64,000 nt of DNA from Euzebya pacifica. GTDB taxonomy: Bacteria; Actinomycetota; Nitriliruptoria; Euzebyales; Euzebyaceae. The DNA is taken from positions 2,051,910 through 2,115,909 of the forward strand of contig NZ_CP031165.1 in assembly GCF_003344865.1 (NCBI RefSeq), given 5' to 3'. The notes beneath the pieces are model-generated. The model did no database searches. It was not told where the DNA came from and was given only the letters and a program-made list of their open reading frames with translations. The number at the start of each line of letters is the position of its first letter. The first letter of the stretch is position 1. The position numbers were made by a program, and so were the translations under genes. This document shows positions 30,857-39,547 of the stretch, one piece after another.

Positions 30857-32545
30857 TTGCACGCCACACGTCAGCTCTCGGATGTGCTCTTGGAGGAGGG
30901 CTTGATCTCCTCGGAGGACCTGACTCGCGCACGCGAGGAGCAGGAACGGTCCGGCCGATCCCTCGGCCGAGTGCTGATCGAGATGGGCCTGTTCACCGAG
31001 GCCGGGCTGGTCGCGGCGCTGGCCAAGCACCTGGGCCTGGAGTTCGTCGAGCTCGCTGATCAGGACGTCGACCACGTGGCGGCCACGATGCTGCCCGACC
31101 ACATGGCGCGGCGGTACTGCGTCTTCCCGTTCGGGTTCGACGAGCAGGGCAAGCTCAAGGTCGCCATGAGCGACCCGTCCAACGTGATCGCCCTGGACGA
31201 CATCCGGACGGTCTGCGACAAGGACGTGCAGCCGGTCGTCGCCACCCGCGGCGACATCATGGCGGCGCTGGACAAGTACGGGTCGCTGGGCGGCGACTCC
31301 GTCGACGACCTCGCCGGCGAGATGATGCTGAGCGACGAGGACGACCTCGACGGCGTCGAGGCGGCCGACGCCATCGACGACGCGCCGATCGTCAAGTTCG
31401 TCAACGCGCTGATCAGCCAGGCGGTGGGGGACCGGGCGTCGGACATCCACATCGAGCCGCAGGAGACCGAGGTCCGCGTGCGCTACCGCATCGACGGTGT
31501 GCTGCACGAGATCACGACGCAGTCCAAGCGGATCCACGCCGGGGTGGTGTCGCGGCTGAAAATCATGGCCGACCTCGACATCGCCGAGCGTCGCATCCCC
31601 CAGGACGGCCGCATCTCGGTGAAGGCCGCCGGCAAGAAGATCGACCTGCGTGTCTCGACCCTTCCCACGGTCTACGGGGAGAAGGTCGTGATGCGCATCC
31701 TGGACAAGTCCTCGATCCTGCTGGACCTCTCCGACCTGGGCTTCACCGAGCACAACTACAAGATCTACTCGGAGTCCTTCACCAAGCCGTACGGGCTGAT
31801 CCTCGTGACGGGCCCGACGGGTTCCGGCAAGTCGACATCGCTGTACGCCACGCTGAACAAGATCTCCAAGCCGGAGATCAACATCGTGACCGTCGAGGAC
31901 CCGGTGGAGTACCGGCTGCCGGGCATCAGCCAGGTGCAGACCAACAAGAAGGCCGGGCTGACGTTCGGCGCGGCGCTCCGGTCGATCCTTCGCCAGGACC
32001 CCGACGTCGTGCTGGTCGGTGAGATGCGTGACCAGGAGACCGCACAGATCGGCCTCGAGGCCGCGCTGACCGGTCACCTCGTGCTGTCGACCCTGCACAC
32101 CAACGACGCTCCGTCGGCCGTCACGCGGCTGACCGAGATGGGCGTCGACCCGTTCATCGTCGCGTCGGCGGCGGACTGCGTGCTGGCCCAGCGCCTGGCC
32201 CGGCGGCTGTGCGGCAAGTGCAAGGAGGAGTACCGGCCGACCGTCGAGGAGCTCCACACCGCCGGCCTGCCCGTCACCGAGGACGACCTCGATCGGTTCC
32301 CCCCGCTGCACCGCGCCGTCGGCTGCACCCACTGCGGCGGCACCGGCTACCGCGGTCGCCTGGCCGTCCACGAGATCATGCGCATCAACGAGGACATCGA
32401 GCGGCTGATCGTCACCAAGGCCTCGACCGACGAGATCGCCGAGGCCGCCCGCGCCAACGGCATGCGCACCCTCCGCGAGGACGGCCTCTCCAAGGTCCTC
32501 AAGGGCCACACGACGCTCGAGGAAATCGGCCGCGTCATCGTCTGA
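30857..32545 (+). CDS. pilB: Type IV pilus extension ATPase (PilB/GspE family)
   Basis: A 562-residue hexameric ATPase that powers pilin polymerisation at the cytoplasmic face. The best start is TTG 30857. The N-terminal 150 residues are a GspE-N/MshEN domain (LSDVLLEEGLISSEDL, LGRVLIEMGLFTEAGLVAAL). The core has Walker A GPTGSGKST (residues 319-327), the Asp box IVTVEDPVEYRL, Walker B DPDVVLVGEMRD, and the His box TLHTNDAPSAVTRL. The tetracysteine zinc motif characteristic of PilB/GspE is present (CGKCKEEY ... CTHCGGTGYRGR). No prominent ribosome-binding site precedes the TTG. Confidence 0.95.
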   Translation: MHATRQLSDVLLEEGLISSEDLTRAREEQERSGRSLGRVLIEMGLFTEAGLVAALAKHLGLEFVELADQDVDHVAATMLPDHMARRYCVFPFGFDEQGKLKVAMSDPSNVIALDDIRTVCDKDVQPVVATRGDIMAALDKYGSLGGDSVDDLAGEMMLSDEDDLDGVEAADAIDDAPIVKFVNALISQAVGDRASDIHIEPQETEVRVRYRIDGVLHEITTQSKRIHAGVVSRLKIMADLDIAERRIPQDGRISVKAAGKKIDLRVSTLPTVYGEKVVMRILDKSSILLDLSDLGFTEHNYKIYSESFTKPYGLILVTGPTGSGKSTSLYATLNKISKPEINIVTVEDPVEYRLPGISQVQTNKKAGLTFGAALRSILRQDPDVVLVGEMRDQETAQIGLEAALTGHLVLSTLHTNDAPSAVTRLTEMGVDPFIVASAADCVLAQRLARRLCGKCKEEYRPTVEELHTAGLPVTEDDLDRFPPLHRAVGCTHCGGTGYRGRLAVHEIMRINEDIERLIVTKASTDEIAEAARANGMRTLREDGLSKVLKGHTTLEEIGRVIV

Positions 32546-32567
32546 CCGGCGTTCTGCCCGACCGGAT

Positions 32568-32702
32568 GGAATCGACTCCGCGGCCGGATGGAATCGCCTC
32601 CGGCTGTCGCGTACGCACGGTGATAGGCGCAGGTCAGCGCCCTCCGTGCTGACGGAATCGCCTCCAGTTCACAGCCGAGGCGTCCTTGATGGAGTCGAAT
32701 CC
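32568..32702. repeat. Four copies of a palindromic operator-like 12-mer
   Basis: Copies are GGAATCGACTCC (32568-32579), GGAATCGCCTCC (32590-32601), GGAATCGCCTCC (32654-32665) and GGAGTCGAATCC (32691-32702). They fit the palindrome GGARTCGAYTCC with at most one change. The first two are 22 bp apart (two helical turns). All lie upstream of the predicted pilT promoter, so they look like binding sites for a dimeric regulator. Confidence 0.6.
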
Positions 32703-32742
32703 GTCCGCGGGGCCGGCGGGGCGGGCCCGAGACGCCGCGGAC
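32703..32742. terminator. Inverted repeat downstream of pilB
   Basis: GTCCGCGG (32703-32710) pairs with CCGCGGAC (32735-32742) around a GC-rich 24-nt loop. It could end the pilB transcript. There is no U-tract. Confidence 0.35.
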
Positions 32743-32758
32743 CCGGTGGTCCAGATTG

Positions 32759-32787
32759 TTCAAGTCGGGTGCCTGGCGGGCCGATGA
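32759..32787 (+). promoter_or_regulatory. Sigma28/WhiG-like promoter, copy 2 (pilT operon)
   Basis: TTCAAGT (32759-32765), 14 nt, GCCGATGA (32780-32787). Architecture is identical to the copies at 28862 and 39548. It lies 73 bp upstream of the pilT ATG. Confidence 0.65.
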
Positions 32788-32859
32788 GGAGGGGAGAGGA
32801 CCGGGAGCAACTGCCGGTCCGTGAACCACGGGGGCGGACACCCGCCCAGGGGAGCAACC

Positions 32860-34668
32860 ATGAGTCAAGGTCTCGGACAGGTACTGGTGCAGCAGGGTTT
32901 GCTGACACCTGAGTCCCTCGCGACCGCCGAACGGGCGCAGGTCGAGCACGGCATGTCGCTCGGCAAGGCCCTCGTCCAGATGCAGATGGTCTCGGAGTCC
33001 CAGATCGTCGAGGCCGTCGCGACGACGATCGGCATGCCCTTCGTCGACGCGAGCCCCGGCTTCGTCGACCCGATGGCCGCCGGCCTGATGCCGCGCGACA
33101 TCGCGCGGGAGATGCTGGCCCTGCCCGTCCAGTTCGGGGAGGGCAACTCCGTCCTCGTCGCGCTGGCCGACCCCGCCAACACCGCCGCCCTCGCCCGCGT
33201 GACCGCCATCACCGGCCTGGAGGCTCACGCCGCCCTGGCCGTGCGCGACACGCTGCTCGGCGCGATCGAACACCTGGCCGACGCCTCCGATGCGGCGGTG
33301 GGAGCGGCCGCAGCGCCGGTCTCCTCACCCGGCGGTCTGTTCCGTGAGGGACCCGCCAACGGGGCGCCGGCAACCCCCGGTCCGGCCAACGGTCGCCACG
33401 CCACCGGACAGGCGCCCGCGGTCGAGGCTCCAAACGGCCACGGCGACTTCAACGGTGGCGGACCGATCGGTGGCAGCACCAACGGGCACGCCAACGGCAA
33501 CGGCAGCGCCGACGGCACCTACGCCGGGCTGAGCCCCGCTGACCTGCTGGACGCAAGCGCCCCCGCTGAAGAGGGCCCCCGCCTGGCGTACGAGGAGGAG
33601 CTGGTCCTCGACCTCGACGCCGCGCTGACGGAGCTGATCTCCCGCGGCGGCTCCGACCTTCACCTGACCGCCGGCATCCCACCGGCCGTCCGCGTGCACG
33701 GCGAGCTCGAGCACCTTGCCGGCTATCCCGTGTGTGAGCCGGACATGCTGCGCAACGCCCTGTACTCGATCATGACGCAGAAGCAGCGCGAGGCGTTCGA
33801 GAACGAGCTCGAGCTGGACATGTCCTACACCCTCCCCGGGCAGGGCCGGTTCCGCGTCAACGTCTTCCAGCAGCGCGAGTCCATCGGCTCGGTCATGCGA
33901 ATGATCCCGTTCGAGATCAAGCCGCTGGAGGACCTCGGTGTCCCCGCGCAGGTCTCCAACTTCGCGTTCATGCCGCGTGGCCTGGTGCTGGTCACCGGGC
34001 CGACCGGCTCGGGCAAGTCCACGACGCTCGCAAGCATCATCGACATCATCAACCGCGAGCGAGCGTCGCACATCATGACCGTGGAGGACCCGATCGAGTT
34101 CCTCCACAGCCACAAGAAGTCGGTGGTGAACCAGCGCGAGCTGGGGACCGACACGCACAGCTTCGCCCAGGCGCTGAAGCATGTGCTGCGCCAGGACCCC
34201 GACGTCATCCTCGTCGGTGAGATGCGTGACCTGGAGACCATCCAGCTCGCCATCACCGCAGCGGAGACCGGCCACCTCGTGTTCGGCACGCTGCACACCC
34301 AGGACGCGCCGCAGACCGTCGACCGTGTGATCGACGTGTTCCCACCGCACCAGCAGGAGCAGGTCCGCGTGATGCTGGCCACCGCGCTGAACGGCGTGGT
34401 CACCCAGCAGCTGCTGAAGCGCTCCGACGGGCAGGGACGTGCGGTGGCCGTGGAGATCATGGTCGCCACTTCCGCCATCCGGAACCTGATCCGCGAGGGC
34501 AAGACCCACCAGATGTACTCCTCGATCCAGGCCGGCAAGCAGCACGGCATGGTCGCCATGGACCAGTCGCTCGCTGACCTGGTCAACAAGGGGATCATCA
34601 CCTACAACCACGCGCTCGAGCGCTGCGCGAGCGTGCCGGACTTCAACCGCCTCTGCGGGAGGGCCTAG
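32860..34668 (+). CDS. pilT: Type IV pilus retraction-type ATPase (PilT family) with N-terminal MshEN-like domain
   Basis: A 602-residue protein starting at ATG 32860 (GGGGAG upstream). Residues 1-150 are a GspE-N/MshEN-like domain (LGQVLVQQGLLTPESLATAE, LGKALVQMQMVSESQIVEAV) of the kind that binds c-di-GMP in MshE. Residues about 160-240 are a Gly/Asn/Ala-rich linker. The rest is a PilT core: ELISRGGSDLHLTAGIPPAV, Walker A GPTGSGKST (residues 380-388), Asp box TVEDPIEFLH, Walker B DPDVILVGEMRDLETI, His box GTLHTQDAPQTVDRVID, and the C-terminal helix with LLKRSDGQGRAVAVEIM. Classical PilT is about 350 residues and lacks the first domain. The lack of a tetracysteine motif supports PilT rather than PilB. 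Confidence 0.9.
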   Translation: MSQGLGQVLVQQGLLTPESLATAERAQVEHGMSLGKALVQMQMVSESQIVEAVATTIGMPFVDASPGFVDPMAAGLMPRDIAREMLALPVQFGEGNSVLVALADPANTAALARVTAITGLEAHAALAVRDTLLGAIEHLADASDAAVGAAAAPVSSPGGLFREGPANGAPATPGPANGRHATGQAPAVEAPNGHGDFNGGGPIGGSTNGHANGNGSADGTYAGLSPADLLDASAPAEEGPRLAYEEELVLDLDAALTELISRGGSDLHLTAGIPPAVRVHGELEHLAGYPVCEPDMLRNALYSIMTQKQREAFENELELDMSYTLPGQGRFRVNVFQQRESIGSVMRMIPFEIKPLEDLGVPAQVSNFAFMPRGLVLVTGPTGSGKSTTLASIIDIINRERASHIMTVEDPIEFLHSHKKSVVNQRELGTDTHSFAQALKHVLRQDPDVILVGEMRDLETIQLAITAAETGHLVFGTLHTQDAPQTVDRVIDVFPPHQQEQVRVMLATALNGVVTQQLLKRSDGQGRAVAVEIMVATSAIRNLIREGKTHQMYSSIQAGKQHGMVAMDQSLADLVNKGIITYNHALERCASVPDFNRLCGRA

Positions 34669-34671
34669 ACG

Positions 34672-35895
34672 ATGGCTGACACGCTGACGTTCGACTACAC
34701 CGTTCGCGACAAGAACGGGAAGACCAAGACGGGGCAGATGACCGCCCCGACGCAGAAGGCGGTCTCGGACAAGCTTCGTGAGCTCGGGTACGCCCCGGTC
34801 TCCGTCAGCGAGCACAAGGAATCGCTGGGCAAGAAGGAGATCAAGATCCCCGGATTGGGGGAAAAGGTCGGCCTTGCCGACCTGTCGATCTTCGCGCGGC
34901 AGTTCGCCACGATGATCAACTCTGGCCTGTCGCTGATCCGGGCCCTCAACATCCTGGCCGCGCAGACGGAGAACGCAAAGCTCGCGGAGATCATCGGCAA
35001 GATCCGTTCCGATGTCGAGCAGGGCCGACCTTTGTCGGCGGCGATGGCCGAGCACGACGTGTTCCCCAAGCTGTTCATCGCCATGGTCCGCGCGGGCGAG
35101 ACCGCAGGTCTGCTCGATTCGGTCCTCCTACGTGTCGCGGACACCCTTGAATCCGACCTGGCGCTGCGCCGCAAGATCAAGTCCGCGATGACCTACCCGG
35201 TCGTCGTGCTGATCATGGCCTTCTTCCTCACGGCGGCCATGCTGATCTTCATCGTGCCGACGTTCGCCGGCATGTTCGAGCAGCTCGGTGGCGAGCTGCC
35301 GTTGCCGACTCAGGTCCTGATGCTCGGCTCCCAGATCCTCACGAAGTTCTGGTACGTCGTGGCCTTCGTGCCGTTCCTGAGCTGGCAGGGTTTCAAGAAA
35401 GCACGCAAGGTACCGAAGGTCCGGTTCGCGCTCGACAAGTTCAAGCTGAAGGCTCCCGTATTCGGTCCGCTGTTCCACAAGGTCGCGCTAAGCCGCTTCA
35501 CCCGGAACCTGGGCTCGTTGCTCAAGGCCGGTGTGCCGATCCTCCAGGCGCTGGAGATCTCCTCCGACACCGTCGACAACGGCGTGATGGCCAACGCCAT
35601 CCACGACGTGGTCAACGCGGTGAAGGAGGGCGAGTCGATGCACACGCCGTTGTCCAGCCACGAGATCTTCCCACCCATGACGGTCCAGATGATCGCCGTC
35701 GGCGAGGAGACCGGTGCCATCGACGAGATGCTGGAGAAGATCAGCGAGTTCTACGACCAAGAGGTCGAGGCGACCACCGAGAGCCTGACGGCCCTGCTCG
35801 AGCCGCTGATGATCGCCGTGCTCGGTGCCGTGGTCGGTGGCATGGTCATCGCGCTGTACATGCCGATGTTCGAGATCTTCAACTTGATCGCGTAG
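34672..35895 (+). CDS. pilC: Type IV pilus inner-membrane platform protein
   Basis: A 407-residue GspF/PilC protein, 3 bp after pilT. A short N-terminal domain (FDYTVRDKNGKTKTGQM) precedes two T2SSF helical bundles: LADLSIFARQFATMINSGLS ... and VALSRFTRNLGSLLKAGVPI .... Membrane spans are seen at YPVVVLIMAFFLTAAMLIFI, WYVVAFVPFLSW and near the C-terminus LEPLMIAVLGAVVGGMVIAL. It couples the cytoplasmic ATPases to pilin insertion and extraction. Confidence 0.95.
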   Translation: MADTLTFDYTVRDKNGKTKTGQMTAPTQKAVSDKLRELGYAPVSVSEHKESLGKKEIKIPGLGEKVGLADLSIFARQFATMINSGLSLIRALNILAAQTENAKLAEIIGKIRSDVEQGRPLSAAMAEHDVFPKLFIAMVRAGETAGLLDSVLLRVADTLESDLALRRKIKSAMTYPVVVLIMAFFLTAAMLIFIVPTFAGMFEQLGGELPLPTQVLMLGSQILTKFWYVVAFVPFLSWQGFKKARKVPKVRFALDKFKLKAPVFGPLFHKVALSRFTRNLGSLLKAGVPILQALEISSDTVDNGVMANAIHDVVNAVKEGESMHTPLSSHEIFPPMTVQMIAVGEETGAIDEMLEKISEFYDQEVEATTESLTALLEPLMIAVLGAVVGGMVIALYMPMFEIFNLIA

Positions 35896-35904
35896 GTCGT
35901 CACC

Positions 35905-37176
35905 ATGCTGTTTCATCCTCTCCTGTCGCGCCTTCGAGAACGCAGTCACAATCAGCACAACGACGATGGTGTGTCCCTCGTCGAGGTGATCGTCGCGGTC
36001 TCGGTTCTTGCCATCGTCTTGACTGGAACCGCCAGCGCGCTTATCTCTTCCTCGGCTGCGACGCGCGACAGTCGTGACCGCAGCGTCGGGACAAACATCG
36101 CCGTCGAACAGCTCAGCGCCCTGCAGTCCTTGCCGTTCACCAGCCTGGTGATCGGACGGACGACGGACGCGGTGGTCGTCGACGGGGTCACCTACGACGT
36201 CACCATCGACCTGGACTACGTGGATGTGGAGAACGGTGGCGGCACCTCCTGCAACGCCTCCAGCACTCCGGGATCCGATCTCGACTACGTCGTCGCCGAC
36301 ATCGCCGTCACCTGGCCGCGTGCCGCTGGCGGCCCTGCGAGGACCTCCTCCATCATCACCCCCAACGTGGGCGACCTCGACCCCGACAAGGGACAGATCG
36401 CTGTGACCGTCCTCGACCGTGACGCGGTCGGTGCCCCCTTCCGTACGGTGCGGCATGACGCCCAGTCACCCGCATCTGGCTTCGGGTCGCAGCGCACCAC
36501 GTCGCAGGGATGTGCGTACTTCGTCAACGTCGCCCCCGGTCAGTACGACGTGTCGCTGGACGACAGCGGCTACGTGGACCTGGAGGGCAACCAGCTGTCG
36601 GAGCAGACCACGACCGTGACCGCATCGACGACGTCACCCCTGGAGTTCGTCTACGACGAGGCCGCCTCCATCGACGTGACCCCGGTGCCGGCGGTCAGCA
36701 GTCCCGCCGCCCCACTCGTTGCAGCGGATCAGGGCTACACCGTGACCAACACCTACCTCGGCACCGATCAGCGCAAGGAGTTCCCCGGCACCGGACACCC
36801 GCGCGAGATCGAGGGGCTGTTCCCCTTCGACGCCGGGTACGGCCTGTATGCAGGGCTGTGCCCCGCAGCCGCGCCAGTGGCCAACGGCGCCCCCAACGCG
36901 CCTGTTGTTGCCGTCGACCCCGGGGACCGGTCCGACACGGACCTCGCGATGCACGTCGTCCGAGTGCTTGGCAGTCCGGGCAGCCCGGTCACCGCCTTCA
37001 TGGACGACGCCGCCGCCTCCTGCACAGAAACCCTCGACTTCGGGACGATGCCCGGCAACGGCCAGCTCATCGTCCTGATGCCCTACGGCACCTGGCGCAT
37101 GACCGTGGGCTCGGAGAGCGAACAGACAACCTTCGTGCACAGTCTGATCGGCGCAGTGACGGATGTGGCGCCATGA
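35905..37176 (+). CDS. Large minor pilin (PilV-like) with a beta-sandwich domain
   Basis: A 423-residue prepilin-like protein. The class III signal is DDG/VSLVEVIVAVSVLAIVL with glycine at -1 and Glu at +5, and the hydrophobic helix continues to about residue 52. After a PilV-like domain (YDVTIDLDYVDVENGGGT) comes a segment resembling a carboxypeptidase-regulatory/SpaA-type fold: GQIAVTVLDRDAVGAPFRTV ... GCAYFVNVAPGQYDVSLDDSG. A Cys-containing tail follows (CPAAAPVANGAP, CTETLDFGTMP). Minor pilins of this size often sit at the tip and can act as adhesins. It overlaps the next gene by 4 bp (ATGA). Confidence 0.85.
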   Translation: MLFHPLLSRLRERSHNQHNDDGVSLVEVIVAVSVLAIVLTGTASALISSSAATRDSRDRSVGTNIAVEQLSALQSLPFTSLVIGRTTDAVVVDGVTYDVTIDLDYVDVENGGGTSCNASSTPGSDLDYVVADIAVTWPRAAGGPARTSSIITPNVGDLDPDKGQIAVTVLDRDAVGAPFRTVRHDAQSPASGFGSQRTTSQGCAYFVNVAPGQYDVSLDDSGYVDLEGNQLSEQTTTVTASTTSPLEFVYDEAASIDVTPVPAVSSPAAPLVAADQGYTVTNTYLGTDQRKEFPGTGHPREIEGLFPFDAGYGLYAGLCPAAAPVANGAPNAPVVAVDPGDRSDTDLAMHVVRVLGSPGSPVTAFMDDAAASCTETLDFGTMPGNGQLIVLMPYGTWRMTVGSESEQTTFVHSLIGAVTDVAP

Positions 37177-37832
37177 GCGTGCTCCGTTCCCTCCTCAGCC
37201 GCCAGCGCGACGAGGACGGCTTCAGCCTCATCGAGCTGCTCGTCGGCATCAGCATCCTGGCGATCGTCGGCACTGTTGTGACGTCCACGATGATCGTGAC
37301 CCTTCGCACCACCGAGTCGGTGGAGAACACCGCCGCATCCAGCGCCGCAGTGAGGACTGCCGAGAGTCGGGTGCTCAGCCTGTTGCGGTCGGCGGTCCAT
37401 CCGTCCTCCTCCGCGGTGAACCAGCCGCCCGCCATCTACGCCGGCACGGACTGGGGGTTGGGCTTCTACTCCCAGCACGGACTCAACCCTCGCAACCCCC
37501 CGAACGAGGTCGTGCTGTTCGTCAACAACCAGAACGAACTCATCGAGCGCGTCACGACCCCGAGCGGAAGCGGTCCGGACTGGACCTACTCCACCGCCAA
37601 CCGCACGGAGCGAGTCATCGCTCGTGGGCTGACCAGCCGGAGCATCTTCACCTACTACGACCGAAACGATCCGGGCGCGTCCTCGATGACGATCTCGGGC
37701 GGCTGGCTGAACAGCGCGCAGCTGGACTCCGTGGAGTCGATGCGAGTCGAGATGTCGCTGGATGCGGACGACAATCCCCGGACCACCCCAGTCACCATCA
37801 GCAGCCGTATCGAGCTGCGCAACCTCACATGA
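37173..37832 (+). CDS. Minor pilin (PilW-like)
   Basis: A 219-residue prepilin-like protein translationally coupled to the preceding gene. The leader SRQRDEDG is followed by FSLIELLVGISILAIVGTVV, a canonical type IV pilin signal with Gly -1 and Glu +5. The body is PilW-like (TAESRVLSLLRSAVHP, GTDWGLGFYSQHG, MRVEMSLDADDNPRTTPVTI). It probably forms part of the initiation complex with its neighbours. Confidence 0.87.
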   Translation: MSVLRSLLSRQRDEDGFSLIELLVGISILAIVGTVVTSTMIVTLRTTESVENTAASSAAVRTAESRVLSLLRSAVHPSSSAVNQPPAIYAGTDWGLGFYSQHGLNPRNPPNEVVLFVNNQNELIERVTTPSGSGPDWTYSTANRTERVIARGLTSRSIFTYYDRNDPGASSMTISGGWLNSAQLDSVESMRVEMSLDADDNPRTTPVTISSRIELRNLT

Positions 37833-37842
37833 GGAGCCGTTG

Positions 37843-39429
37843 ATGCGAACGTTGCTCAAGGCCCTGTGGCCATCTCGTCTGCATGATGAGGAGGGCTACG
37901 CGCTGGTGCTCACCATCGGCATGGCGTCAATCCTCGCGATCCTCGTCAGCACCGTCACGGCGGTCACGATCCGCGAGACCCGCCAGTCATCCGACGACCG
38001 GAACCGACAGGCCGCGTTGGCCGCGGCGGACGCCGGGATCGACGACTACCTGTACCGCCTCAACCGCAACCAGGACTACTGGCAGTGGCCGGACGCCGGT
38101 ACCCCACCGGACGGCAACCTCGCGTTCTCCCAGTTCGTGGACGTGCCAGGCACGAGCGAAGCCCAGTTCACCTACAACGTCGACGCAACGTCCCTGCCGA
38201 CCACCGGGAACATCTACTTGACCAGCACGGGTCAAGTAAGGGGCGAGACCCGAACGGTCCTGACACAGCTGCGTCGGCAGAACTTCCTCAACTACCTCTA
38301 CTTCACCGAGTACGAGACGCTCAGCCCGCTGGTGTATCCCTACAACGGGCTCACCCAAGCACAGGCTGAGGTCGTCTGCCGACGTCACGTCTACGACAGC
38401 CCTGCACGCGATTCGCGATGCATCCAGATCAACTGGGCAACCGGTGACGTCGTGAACGGCCCGTTCCACACCAACGACCGGTTCGTGGTCTACGGCCGCC
38501 CCGAGTTCCGCGGCCCCGCCACCGGGTCTTCTCCCGGGAACCTGTACAGCGTCAACAGCTACGACGGTGCCGTCTTCCAACCGGGGTACCCGCGGCGAGC
38601 TGACCGCCTGACGATGCCGCCCAGCAACCAGTCGATCCGTCGCGAGGCCGACCACACGATCGGCGGTGAGGGTTGCCTGTACACCGGTCCGACCGAAATC
38701 GAGTTTGTCGGCACGCAGATGTGGGTCACGAGTCCGCAGACGCAGAGCTCCGGTAGCGGTTGTGGGTCGTGGCCCGGCGGCCGCCAGCGGGTGAACCTGC
38801 CCACCAACGGTGTCGTCTACGTCCAGAACGTGCCGGCGTCCCAGTCGGTGTCCGGCTGTGGTGGCGGCAATGGGTTGGGGTACCCCTACGACAACGCACG
38901 GCAGGACCACATCACCTATGACTGCCGCGCTGGCGACGCATTCGTCGAAGGCACGGTGAATGGCCGCGTGACGGTCGCATCGGAGAACAACCTCGCGATC
39001 ATCTGGCACATCACGAGGGCCGACCGGTCTGCCAACTCCGACGACATCATCGGCCTCGTCGCCCAGAACCTGGTGCAGATCTACCACCCGGTCTCCAGTG
39101 GCGGCAGCCAGCGCCGTGCTGGCCCCAACCACCCGTCGCAGTACTTCTACAACCCCCAGATCGACGCAGCCATCCTGAGCGTCACGGGATCCTTCCTGGT
39201 CCCGAACTGGAACCAGGGCATCCCGCTCGGCGACATCAGCGTCAACGGTGCGATCGCCCAGGTGTTCCGTGGACCGGTGGGCCTGGTGAACGGGAGCACC
39301 GGCTACTTCAAGGACTACGTGTACGACCAGCGTTTCCTCTATCAGTCGCCCCCCCACTTCATCGACCCTGTGGAGGGCCAGTGGGAGGTCGCGGTGTACA
39401 GCGAGTGCCCGAGTGGAACGTGTACCTGA
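37843..39429 (+). CDS. Large minor pilin / PilX-like protein
   Basis: A 528-residue protein from ATG 37843, with GAGGAG (37831-37836) as ribosome-binding site. The N-terminus DEEG/YALVLTIGMASILAIL is a prepilin signal without the Glu at +5, as in PilX/GspK proteins. The body is long, Tyr/Asn/Pro-rich and contains several cysteines (CRRHVYDSPARDSRC, SSGSGCGSWPGG, SVSGCGGGN, CPSGTCT at the very end). The C-terminal Cys pair could close a loop. Its size suggests a surface-exposed tip subunit. A strong terminator follows. Confidence 0.8.
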   Translation: MRTLLKALWPSRLHDEEGYALVLTIGMASILAILVSTVTAVTIRETRQSSDDRNRQAALAAADAGIDDYLYRLNRNQDYWQWPDAGTPPDGNLAFSQFVDVPGTSEAQFTYNVDATSLPTTGNIYLTSTGQVRGETRTVLTQLRRQNFLNYLYFTEYETLSPLVYPYNGLTQAQAEVVCRRHVYDSPARDSRCIQINWATGDVVNGPFHTNDRFVVYGRPEFRGPATGSSPGNLYSVNSYDGAVFQPGYPRRADRLTMPPSNQSIRREADHTIGGEGCLYTGPTEIEFVGTQMWVTSPQTQSSGSGCGSWPGGRQRVNLPTNGVVYVQNVPASQSVSGCGGGNGLGYPYDNARQDHITYDCRAGDAFVEGTVNGRVTVASENNLAIIWHITRADRSANSDDIIGLVAQNLVQIYHPVSSGGSQRRAGPNHPSQYFYNPQIDAAILSVTGSFLVPNWNQGIPLGDISVNGAIAQVFRGPVGLVNGSTGYFKDYVYDQRFLYQSPPHFIDPVEGQWEVAVYSECPSGTCT

Positions 39430-39448
39430 CAACAGGCATTTCCTGGCC

Positions 39449-39495
39449 AACACACCCGCGACCGCCCGTCCTCGACGGGCGGTCGCGGGTGTGTT
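39449..39495 (+). terminator. Very strong intrinsic-terminator hairpin, 22-bp perfect stem
   Basis: Bases 39449-39470 are perfectly complementary to 39474-39495 around a 3-nt loop (CTC). Key part: GCGACCGCCCGTC-CTC-GACGGGCGGTCGC. It separates the minor-pilin operon from the riboswitch-controlled major pilin, so pilA has its own transcription unit. Confidence 0.85.
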
Positions 39496-39547
39496 CGGGG
39501 TGTCCCAACAGTTGTTGCGGAGACCGGACGAAATTCTCGCCATTCGG

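Larger units (their letters stand above)
32546..32859. other. pilB-pilT intergenic regulatory region
   Basis: 314 bp without a credible gene. In order it holds four copies of a palindromic 12-mer (32568-32702), a long-armed inverted repeat (32703-32742), a sigma28/WhiG-like promoter (32759-32787), a short hairpin GGACCGG/CCGGTCC (32799-32805/32815-32821), and a ribosome-binding site GGGGAG (32849-32854). Confidence 0.7.
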
